NCBI GenBank assembly: GCA_018136815.1
Contig: CM030934.1
Span: forward strand, 5,157,587 to 5,221,586
Direction of reading: 5' to 3'
DNA: 64,000 nt
Source of the DNA: Isochrysis galbana
Lineage: Eukaryota > Haptophyta > Isochrysidales > Isochrysidaceae
Each line of letters opens with the position of its first letter. The stretch's first letter is position 1. Under the pieces are notes generated by a model. That model had not been told where the DNA came from. It worked only from the letters and a program-made list of their open reading frames with translations, and ran no database searches. Positions 56,301 to 64,000 of the stretch are shown piece by piece. The translations under genes and the position numbers were made by a program.

Positions 56301-57930
56301 TCATCCCTGCGCCCTGCAACGGGAGGCGCATCAACTCCAGAGTGCCTGCAAGCCCAACAGACGGCTGCGCTGCGAGCCACGCCGCAAACTCAAGGGCACG
56401 CTCCCAGGCCGCATCAAGGTTGGGCGCGGCCTCGTGAATCAGGTGAGCTGCCGCCGCGGTGCTCGATCCGTCCCCAATCCTGTAGTCGCAGGCCTCGCAA
56501 GCCAGCAAGCCGAGCCCGCACACGCTGCCATGCACCACGCTGATGAGCGGGATGCGCAGGGATCGCAACCTTGTGAGGACAGACAAGAGCTCCTCGATGC
56601 TCGCGGTCTCCACGTCTTGCCAGGTTGCACTGCACAAGACGAGCGCAAGCACGCGGCGGGTCCGGTTGCGTATCGCCTCGAACGCGGCTTCGAGCTGTGC
56701 TGCTACGACAGCTGCGCATTGAGCGCAAGAGAACTCGATTGCACTCACGCCCGAATCGTCGTCACAGGCGACGCGAATCGGGGGCACCGACTTGGCCGCG
56801 TCATCCACCGCAGGCAGCGACGTCCACACGAGATTCGGTCGCGAAGGGCTGACAGCCACTGGAGCGCGGCGGGCGCCCGCCGCAGACTTGGCTTGCGACC
56901 AAGCCTCCGACGCGAGAATGCGGCGCTCCGACAACGAAAGAGCACGCACGCCCACCTCGCGCGCGGCAACAGCGCCTGCGGCTAGCGCTGACGCCATCGC
57001 CTGTGCTTGCTCTGGCGTGTCGCAAACGTGCTGCACAAGCCCGAGGGAAAGCGCCTCTCCCGTCCCGACTTCCTCGTCGCGCAAGTAGAGCCTCATGGCC
57101 GCGACGGGACCGACGGCCTCAGCAAGGCTCCGAGTCAGCAGACCCGCGGGTGTCAGACCCCGCGTGAGCTCGCCGTGCTGGAAGGTGGCGTCTTTTGACG
57201 CTACTACACAGTCGGTGAGCAAGGCAATTGCGAGCCCGCCTCCGAGCACAGTGCCGTGCACCGCGCTCACGACAGGAACAGACAGGGTTCGCAGAGCGAC
57301 GAAACCAGCGAATAAGTCCACGGAGCTCCTGGCCGACTCCGTCATCCTCCCCGAGCTGCCACGCCGCAACTTGTACAGGTTGCCACCAGGGCAGAAGTGC
57401 GGCCCTCTGCCCTGCACGACCACTGAGCCGACCGTCGAAGCCGGCTGCGCACGGAGCCACAGCACGGCCCGCAGCATATCGGCTGCCATCTCACCGCTGA
57501 GCGCGTTGAAGTGCTCCGGGTCATTCAGTTCGAGCACCGCGACGCGGGTGTCGCGGTGTAGAGTCAGAGAGACCAGCGAGCCGTCGCCGGGTGGCAGCGT
57601 CGGCCGCTCCGCCAAAATGAGCGCCTCCTCCGCACTCGCACAGAGAGGTGAGGGAGCGACGAGGTCGAGCAATGGATCGGAGGAGAACGGCGCCACCGCG
57701 GGGTCGATGTCACGCCATGAGATACAATACATCTTCGATGCTGCAAACGTAGGAGAGCTGGCCGTCGGACGCGCTCGGCGACGCGCCCCTTGAGACCACG
57801 CAAAGCGTCGGCGATGGAACTCGGGTGCAGTCGAGGCGAATCGTGCCGTCAGGTCCGCAACCTTCACATCTCGCCAGCTGCGGCTCATCACACCATGTGC
57901 AATGGTTCCATTCAAGCCGAACGACGACAC
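41301..57930 (-). CDS. Modular PKS with ECH/ECH'/hydrolase/KR modules (both ends missing)
   Basis: Open frame from 57,930 to the gap, about 5,540 codons, no intron. Neither end is real: 57,930 falls in the last motif of a KS (SSFGLNGTIAHGV), and the frame runs into the gap. Three modules: (1) [KS] ECH-ECH'-hydrolase-KR-ACP, 57,930-53,560; (2) KS-ECH-ECH'-hydrolase-KR-ACP, 53,480-47,870; (3) KS-DH-ECH-ECH'-hydrolase-KR, 47,800-41,301. No AT and no ER domain. Each module would add one ketide, reduce it with the KR, and pass it by two crotonase-fold domains and a hydrolase. Modules 1 and 2 are near-identical repeats; module 3 is clearly diverged, so the duplication is recent. A product cannot be deduced. 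Confidence 0.92.
41780..47800 (-). other. PKS module 3: KS-DH-ECH-ECH'-hydrolase-KR
   Basis: KS: DTVCSSGLVATH, EAHGTGTPLGDP and FKAAGAHGEP (His kept, context unusual). DH (46,410-45,560): VDHCVRGAIVFP has the catalytic His, but HPADLTGAI lacks the usual Asp. ECH (~45,400-44,600): HFCPGGNMYRM and HGTVLGGGLAVAL. ECH' ~44,480-44,150. Hydrolase (43,620-42,830): GASFGAALA, VLIDPPP, DHLDVV. KR (to 41,780): ISGGTSGLGLITG, FSSIAALLGG, QANYAAANCCLD. No ACP before the gap. Confidence 0.87.
47870..53480 (-). other. PKS module 2: KS-ECH-ECH'-hydrolase-KR-ACP
   Basis: KS: DTACSSGLVAAH (~52,945), EAHGTGTPLGDP, KANWGHAEAAAG. ECH: HFCPGGNLYKLR (~51,700), HGTVLGGGLAIAL, FQHGELTRGLTPAG. ECH' keeps VVHGSVCGLGLL (~50,830) but lacks the first oxyanion motif. 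Hydrolase: IAHGLLGDHRGF, GASFGAALAFHV, LVDPPPAVP, KHIDVV. KR: ISGGTGGLGLLTG and QANYSAANSTLD. ACP: ESGLDSLGVVEL at ~47,925. Confidence 0.9.
53560..57930 (-). other. PKS module 1: (KS)-ECH-ECH'-hydrolase-KR-ACP
   Basis: Same domains as module 2 shifted by 5,688 bases, with very few substitutions through ECH, ECH' and hydrolase (for example ALEGFLG against ALVGFLG). Its KR end and ACP differ from those of module 2. Its KS lies in the poor-quality stretch beyond 57,930. Confidence 0.9.
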
Positions 57931-60316
57931 GCTTCCGCGTGACGGGAGTCTGCCGGGATGCTAGCGAAAGCAGTTGCACTGGCATCACCCCAGGTGACCC
58001 GGCGATCGTCTCGACCACGTGCACGTTCATGATGCGGAGCTGCGCATTGGGAGGTGCCTGCTCCGCCATGAGACGTAGTCCGAGACAAACCAAGCCACAG
58101 GCTCCTGCGGCGGCTTCCGCGTGGCCCCAATTCGCTTTGCTCGAACCGATAGCCAGCGGCCTACCACCACCGCGGCGGACTAGAACGGACGCTTCGAGGG
58201 CTCGAATTTCAACCGGGTCGCCGAGAGGGGTCCCAGTCCCGTGAGCCTCGTAGCCGAACAAGTCGACTCGAGCAGCGATGCGTCGGCAAGCGCCGCGCGG
58301 ATGAGCTGCCGCTGGGCTTGGCCGTTGGGAGCGGTGAGTGACGCTGACTTTCCATCCTGCTGCACGGCCGCGCCCTCGAACACAGCCTTCTCGACGTCGT
58401 CGGCACTCCGTAGCAGCATCGAGTAGCAGCCCTCGCACGAACATACCCATCGGCGCGAGCGTCGAATGTGTGGCAGCGGCCTCGAGTCGACAACATTCCT
58501 GCGTTAGCAACGAAAGGGACACGACCTGCGAGAAAATCATGCCGATGCCGCAAGATAGCGCAGCAACGGACTCTGAGCGTTCTAAGGATCGCAGGCTTGT
58601 GTGAGCAGCTACGAGTCCGCTCGAGCATGCGGTGTCGATACTGACAAGGCCCTGCAACCCCAGGGCGAACGAAAGCGGCCAGCAGCCATGAGCAACTAAG
58701 GCCTGGGAGCGTAGCCACTCGTCAATGACCATCCGCGACATGACCTCGCTATACTCTGAAGCCCATATGCCAACAAAGACGCCCATCGCAAGCCGACCAA
58801 GTCGCCCCTCGTGTAGCCCTCCCATGCAGTGCTTCATAGCCCTCTCAAGCAAAATGCGCTGCATTGTCCATGATGGCCGCCTCGGCTGCGACACGAAGAA
58901 GAATGCCGTTGTCGAACAAGTCCGCATCGCCATGAAGCCGCCGTGTCGAATGTGCGAAACGCCAGGCGCCAACTCGGACAAAACCGCCTCCTCGACTCCC
59001 CAACGCGCGCTCGATAGAAGTGATGCAGTCTTGCCCCGTGACAGCGTCTGCCACAGCAGTGAGGTGTTCGTGTGCTCCGCGAGGACCATGACAGCCATTG
59101 CAGCAACCTGCACTGCGATGTCAGTCTTCCGCACCAAGCCGGGAGTGGGCATGTCGGCGGGTCCTCTTGAGCAACATCGAAAAGACTAGCAATCGCGCGC
59201 GCAGTTGGCTGCTCAAAGACCAAGGTCGCTGGAAGAAGAACTGCGTCACCGACAAGAGCTTGAAGCCGGCTCCTCAATTCAACCACACCTAGCGAGTCGA
59301 GGCCGGACTCCATCAACGGCACGTCGGCATCGATGTACGATGAAGACGAGCCGATGGTCGAGCGGGCCACTTCCAACACCTCGTCGAGGAGATGACGACA
59401 GCGCGAGGGACAACAACATGCGCCTCATGGCTGTTTTCCGTCCGTTGTGCTTCGATGGTGAAGTTGGACAGAAGACGCGACGCATGAACAAATTGTGTGG
59501 AGAAGACATCCCACTCAATGATCATCATCGCATGAACCATCGGCGTCCGCGGTGAAAGTGACGCTCCCAGCGCGTGCGCGCCATCGGCCATCGTAATCAT
59601 GCCAAACCCGTAGCTGCGCAAGAGTGCGCCGATCGAGGCCTCCGCCGCCATCCCGACGTCGGCCCAAGGACCCCACTGCACCGATGATCCATTCCGTCCC
59701 GCCAGCCGTCGATGGCAACTTGTCGCATCGAGTGTGCAATTGGCCGCGGAGTAGTTGGCTTGCCCACTCCCTCGAGCAACGCAGCGACTGAGGAGAAGAG
59801 CACACACGCGTCAAGCGGCGCCAGCGCGCATCATGCTCGAGATTCCAAGCACCGAGCGCTTTCGCGCGAACACCCGTCTGAAAGATAGAGCGCTTTGCGA
59901 GGGCATCAGACAGTTCGGCGAGCACACCCGCTGCGTGCCACACGCCCCTCAGCTCCGAGCCGCCAGACCCAGCCACACACGAGAGCAGAAGGCGCGTGTC
60001 AGACACCTCTGCTACGTCGCATGCACACGCCAATAATCGGAGACGTTCCGCTTGGTCGATCAAGGATCTGCTCGCCTGCGCGACGCGACCACTCCGGGAG
60101 GCCAGCGCGACCTCGCCGCACCTTGGCGGCCGAGCCACTTACCCGTGAGCAGGCCGAGGCCGCCCGTGCCGCCAGAGATGAGATGCACACCGTCGACCGC
60201 CGGCGCTTGCGAACCAGTCGAGCCAAGACGGTCCAACCTTGGCACCCTCGTAGACTGGCCGGCGAAGCACAGCTCCGGCTCCGATGCAGGCGAAGACGAC
60301 GCAACCGCCAACGACT
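57931..60316 (-). other. KR-ACP-KS of the upstream module, indel-riddled consensus
   Basis: Aligns end to end with 52,243-54,656 but is 28 bases shorter. The differences are almost all isolated one-base losses (many in short homopolymers), with very few substitutions, and they start abruptly at ~57,937 and stop at ~60,110. All three domains are recognisable in shifting frames (ACP at ~59,300, KS Cys region at ~58,630). A decaying gene would show substitutions too, so poor sequence beside a gap is the better explanation; true pseudogenisation is not excluded. Confidence 0.75.
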
Positions 60317-60416
60317 NNNNNNNNNNNNNNNNNNNNNNNNNNNNNNNNNNNNNNNNNNNNNNNNNNNNNNNNNNNNNNNNNNNNNNNNNNNNNNNNNNNN
60401 NNNNNNNNNNNNNNNN
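60317..60416. other. Assembly gap (100 N)
   Basis: Placeholder gap inside the PKS repeat on one side and inside the GT77-like gene on the other. The start of the PKS and the end of the glycosyltransferase are both missing, so the true distance is unknown. Confidence 0.98.
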
Positions 60417-62731
60417 CTCTGTACAATGCTACAAATGGGTTCTGTGTGAAGACTATGTCAACGTCGGAGAGGAGCACCGAGACTCCAACGTGGAGCATCT
60501 CTGCGAGAATCTGGAATTTGAGAGACGAGGTGGCGTGGTTGTCTGTCCCCCCACCGCGAGCCTGGAGTGAGCGGCGGTATGAGGCGACGCCCTTGCCATC
60601 GAGGAATTCTTTGGTTCGGTCATCGAGCGCAACAACAAGGAAGTTGGGCACGCCGACCTATGTACAAATGAACGAGTAGTGGTGCGTCACACCACCGCGT
60701 GCAGCAGCGCAATCTGCGCATGCGACCAGGTACAAGGAGGGGCGTGTTGCGGAGGGCCGATAGCATCATCTGGTGCCACGAGGCCTCGGGGGCAGGGCAA
60801 GACTCGCCTGCTTGACAATGTCTACGAATTGCCCAAGCATAGGCAAGATATTGCGATTTGAAACGGCCGCCATGATCGCACGGTCGACGGCGACGCGGCG
60901 GACGACCTCGCAAAGCGCTCGGCTGTTGTCGTCCTCTTCGCAATTGATGGGCCATTTGGCACCGGCGGGCGCGATGAAATTCAGCGGACGTGTGTCGGAG
61001 TGCAGGTCCGGATCCGACTTGGTACAATGCGAGCGCAGGACTAAGCGCTTGGTTACGCCGTGGGAGACCTGGACGGCCCGATTAGAAGTGAAGTTTGAGA
61101 CCGTGGGGGATAGGAGGATGGATCGTGCACCCGGTAAGTGACGAGCTCCACCTTTCGCCGGCAGGCAAGTGCGTGTGCATACCTGCCGTCGCATGAGTGG
61201 ATCGATCGATGTCCTTTCCAGCTGCCATCGCGGGGGATTGCGCGTGGTTGTTCCTGCCTCACTCCACGCGTCGCCCAACGCCTCGCCCTTGTGGTACGCT
61301 GCAACCGCTGCCGCCTGCCGCGCCTCAGCAACTGCCCCGTTGCGGCCGGGAAGCAACCCTGCATATCGAGTCGACGGAGTGCCACGCCCCAAGCGGCTCA
61401 TCATGCTCAGTGCGACACGCGCATTGAGCCAGCAGCCTAAATTCAGGATGCGCACCGACGCACCTACACGCCTCACCTCATCATGTGAAGGTGCGAGCAG
61501 CTCTGTTGACAATGCCTCCGCTTCGGCCAGCCCCGAGGCCCAAGCCGCACCCGCCGCGGCACCGCCCCACTCCGATGCTAGGCGGTACATGCGCCGAGCG
61601 ACGGCGACTGCTTCGAAGGTTGGCTGGGCGAGAAAGAGCGCGGCAGAGAGATGGGAGACCACCATCGTTTCACAATAACGTGACCAACCCATGGCAGGGT
61701 CGTCGCTGCCCATCACAAACCTGCGCGCAGACAGTGAGGTTGATGATGGGGGCATCGCACCTTCGAGTAACTTGCTGGTCGAGCGGGAAGCGTCGCGCAG
61801 CTTCAGACACAGCGACGACTCACCCTCGTGCCGAGTCTTCCTCCCACGCCTCGCTGAGCACCTCAAAATCGGAGTCGCCAAACACCACCGTGAAGGGGTC
61901 GGCGGCAAGCACTGCGTCGACGTCAGCATACATAACCGCGGCGCCTGAGGCTAGGAGCCCAGCGAGAGCGCGCCATTTCGTCACGAGTGGAGAGTTTGAA
62001 AATGGAGCAGCAACACCAGTGCCTTGGCCGTCCCCGCGCGCCTCGCCGGGGATGAACGAGTTGTGCGGCAAGGCCCCAGCGGAAGACAGGTCAGCCACCG
62101 ACACAGGAACAGCGCCCTCGCCCCGCGTGGGCGCGGCTTGCGCGCCCGCCGCATCGAGTGCCAGCGCAATGAGCGGGACGCCGAGCGCAGCGGCAGACAT
62201 GGCAAGCGAATCCAGCATGCGCTCCTGCCCACCAACAAACGTGGTGACGACAATTTTGGGGCGCGCACGCTGCTGCGTGGTGAGGCTCGGCACGAACGCC
62301 AAAGCGCGCCGTAGCGCGTTGCATAGCGCACGCCCCGCGACGCACCGTCCCCCTCCAATGAAGCGGAGCATTCGTTTCCGCTCGACGTCCGGCTGCGCCT
62401 CGCACTCCCGCGCAAGCGTGCCCGTGAGGGCAGAGCGCGGGTAAGCCGGTGCGGCAGACAGAGTGCCGTCATCCGGCCCAAGCTCTAGGGGCGTGGATAT
62501 CACCGCAGTACGTGTGTCCTCCCTCTCCATCTCGATGGTGACCGCCGACTCCTGCGAGCGCGCCGCCACCTCGAACATGAGACCGGTGTTCGAGGCGGCC
62601 TCCGGGAGGATGGAGTCGGCGGCAGCGCGGAAGACGGGCGCTGACGGCGCAGGCGAGAGCAGCATCCGCCCGTTGACGAGCAACAACAGGATCAGTCCCG
62701 CCGCGCCAAAGAAGTAGAAGAGGCGGCGCAT
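60417..62731 (-). CDS. GT77-like glycosyltransferase, two domains, type II membrane (3' end in gap)
   Basis: Nucleotide-diphospho-sugar transferase family protein, probably Golgi. Exons by hand: 62,731-61,824, 61,720-60,808, 60,657-gap. The N-terminus has a single signal anchor (LFYFFGAAGLILLLLVNG). Domain 1: KIVVTTFVGGQERMLDSLAM, GAAVMYADVDAVLAADPF (DxD), then across intron 1 GFVMGSDDPAMGWSRYCETM and ELLAPSHDEVRRVGASVRI. Domain 2 starts in exon 2 (EVVRRVAVDRAIMAAVSNRN, ILPMLGQFVDIVKQ) and continues in exon 3 with VGVPNFLVVALDDRTKEFL, GGTDNHATSSLKFQIL and VLLSDVDIVFTQNPF (second DxD) before the gap. Two GT77-type domains in one chain is unusual. The donor sugar cannot be told. Confidence 0.8.
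60658..60807 (-). other. Probable GC-AG intron (150 bp) in the GT77-like gene
   Basis: Donor CAAGCAG|GCGAGTC (first intron base 60,807), acceptor GTACATAG|GTCGGC (last intron base 60,658). Phase 0 on both sides; the seam reads DIVKQVGVPNFLVVALDD, as expected for the family. Without splicing the frame stops at 60,766 and the rest of the domain is lost. Confidence 0.75.
61721..61823 (-). other. Spliceosomal intron (103 bp, GT-AG) in the GT77-like gene
   Basis: Donor ACGAGG|GTGAGTCG (61,823), acceptor CTGCGCGCAG|GTTTGTG (61,721). Exon 1 ends in phase 2 and exon 2 restores GFVMGSDDPAMGWSRY, the family motif. Confidence 0.88.
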
Positions 62732-63120
62732 CGGGAGATGGGTAGAGTGGGGAGGGCGGAAGCACAGCGCTGTGGGCGCTTCCGCGGCGAGCGAGCGCGG
62801 AGAGGGAGAGAGAGGGCAGACTGAGGGGGGAGCAGAGAGAAAGGAGGAGAGGGAGAAGAAGAAGAAGGAGAAGGGGGCGAGAGAGAGAGCGCGCCAGAGA
62901 GAGTTGGGGGAGGGAGAGAGCCGCCGCCCCGAGAAGAGGGGTGGGAAAGAAGCTTAGAAAACGAGACGGAAGCTGAGTAGGGAGAAGCAGAGAGAGTGGA
63001 GAGGGAGAGATAGGAGAGAGAACGAGATGAAGAGAGAGAGAGCGCCGCCACAAGCGGAGTGGGGGAACCCGCAGACCCCTTCGGGCGGCTCTCTCTGACA
63101 GAACTCCATAAGCCAATTTT
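62732..63120. repeat. GA-rich leader of the GT77-like gene
   Basis: Plus strand is largely GAGAGG/AAGAAG from ~62,790 to 63,045 (CT-rich on the coding strand). Probably promoter/5' UTR. Confidence 0.65.
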
Positions 63121-63583
63121 ATTTTATTGTAAAGTATGCATTAGTCCACGATATCCAACGGAGAGGAGAGTCGGTGCTCCATGCCAACCCGCCAGTTGAC
63201 AGTGGAGGGAAGCTGCAGCAGGAGCTGAATGGTGGGTGTTTTACACGGGGGGGGTTCGAGGCGTCTCAACAGTGACCTCCTCCCCCGCCATCTCTTTTGT
63301 TGAGTGACATTGGCATAGTGCGCGAACTCAACTCTCCCCACAAGCCACTCTTGAGATGGGTGTTTCTCCCATCTCTCCCACTAGCTAGCGAGCTAGTGGG
63401 AGAGAGAGAGTGAGAATGAGAGCTTCTTAGGTCCGAGGTAGACACGGGAGACAACGACACAAGGACTCAAAAAGTTAAGGGGCACGGAACCACACAAACT
63501 AAACCAAACAGGGCGAAAACTAACCACACCTGGACGGACGGACAGGCGTCGGTACCAGAGCAATTCGGCAACGCGCAGACATA
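63121..63583. other. Spacer with two abutting hairpins
   Basis: No gene seen. Hairpin 1 at 63,353-63,375 (GAGATGGG / CCCATCTC). Hairpin 2 at 63,373-63,404: CTCTCCCACTAGCT, loop AGCG, AGCTAGTGGGAGAG, a perfect 14-bp stem. They overlap by three bases, so only one may form at full length at a time. Confidence 0.7.
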
Positions 63584-63947
63584 GACATGCGACAGAGGGG
63601 TCGGCACAACGAGGGCAGACCTCGCTGGGGGAGCTACAACCGATGGACGAGAGAAGACAGAAGACAGTCATGGAACATTTGATGACATCGGGAGAAAGTA
63701 AGAGAAGAGGCGGTATACCAATCGACGAGACCTTGAGGCTAAAAAAATAACCCACAGGTTAGAAGGACATGCGACAGAGGGGTCGGCACAACGAGGGCAG
63801 ACCTCGCTGGGGGAGCTACAACCGATGGACGAGAGAAGACAGAAGACAGTCATGGAACATTTGATGACATCGGGAGAAAGTAAGAGAAGAGGCGGTATAC
63901 CAATCGACGAGACCTTGAGGCTAAAAAAATAACCCACAGGTTAGAAG
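63584..63947 (+). repeat. 182-bp tandem direct duplication
   Basis: 63,584-63,765 and 63,766-63,947 appear identical by eye, each starting GACATGCGACAGAGGGGTCG and ending ACCCACAGGTTAGAAG. Not recognised as coding; 63,948-64,000 continues as unique sequence. Confidence 0.88.
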
Positions 63948-64000
63948 TAAAAGTCTGTCATCGTATGGAATACGATAGGACAGACACCCTCACCTCGACG

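Larger units (their letters stand above)
48467..60316. repeat. 5,688-bp tandem repeat of PKS modules
   Basis: 48,467-54,154 and 54,155-~59,815 are near-identical units at an offset of 5,688 bases (1,896 codons, frame-preserving). A third unit starts at ~59,816 and is cut by the gap at 60,317. Each unit spans KR - ACP - KS - ECH - ECH' - hydrolase - start of the next KR. Left of 48,467 the KR sequences diverge. Confidence 0.88.

Noticed and set aside
23340-60316. Bacterial contamination or a bacterial gene cluster as the source of the PKS/NRPS
   Set aside because: Same scaffold, base composition and GC-rich style as the intron-bearing neighbours, giant intronless frames without operon structure. 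The 60,317 gap does leave physical linkage to the GT77 side unproven, but the 23-kb side is continuous with eukaryotic repeats.
63584-63947. Duplicated minus-strand frames with a CPRCADPS motif
   Set aside because: The cysteine pair arises from the 182-bp duplication; no wider reverse-transcriptase or zinc-finger context.
1-64000. tRNA, rRNA, CRISPR array or bacterial operon signals
   Set aside because: None recognised; introns and gene content are eukaryotic, and the direct repeats present are large coding units or microsatellites.

Overview
The window looks like nuclear DNA of a unicellular eukaryote, most likely a GC-rich alga. The evidence is spliceosomal introns (GT-AG in a FGGY sugar kinase, GT-AG and GC-AG in a glycosyltransferase), a Ty3/gypsy chromovirus, a LINE-like remnant, a TAP42/alpha4-type PP2A regulator, an ATP-type PEP carboxykinase and a type II membrane GT77-like glycosyltransferase. 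The FGGY kinase carries a signal-peptide-like leader, which would fit an alga with a complex (secondary) plastid. The lineage (haptophyte or other) cannot be fixed from this sequence. Genes are intron-poor, and most are preceded by long GA- or CT-rich tracts.

Layout. 1-4.0 kb: 3' part of a Ty3/gypsy chromovirus and its probable 3' LTR. 4-9.2 kb: a 471-bp hAT-like MITE with perfect 8-bp target duplications, two copies of a ~170-bp dispersed repeat, and a tail-anchored ubiquitin-like gene. 9.2-20.2 kb: four ordinary host genes (PEP carboxykinase, FGGY pentulose kinase, TAP42-like, LRR protein) separated by low-complexity DNA and an LTR scrap. 21-22.3 kb: LINE-like remnant. 23.3-60.3 kb, all on the minus strand: a giant modular polyketide/nonribosomal peptide synthetase locus. 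60.4-62.7 kb: a two-domain GT77-like glycosyltransferase cut by a gap. 63-64 kb: hairpins and a 182-bp tandem duplication.

The megasynthase is the outstanding feature. Reading on the minus strand, the PKS half (41.3-60.3 kb) is built from KS-(DH)-ECH-ECH'-alpha/beta hydrolase-KR-ACP modules; two of them form a near-identical 5,688-bp tandem repeat. Across a 100-N gap at 41.2 kb lies a 5,950-codon intronless frame: coiled coil - half C - A - T - KS - DH(degenerate) - KR - ACP - ACP - hydrolase - ACP - ACP - flavin monooxygenase - C - A - T - TE-TE-TE-TE, the four terminal thioesterases being nearly identical 876-bp units. No acyltransferase domain is visible anywhere, so extender units would have to be loaded in trans. 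Both frames are open at the gap, so the two halves may be one protein of more than 11,500 residues. The 5' end is lost in a second gap (60,317-60,416), and the 2.4 kb next to that gap is riddled with single-base indels relative to its intact sister copy, which looks more like poor consensus than biological decay.
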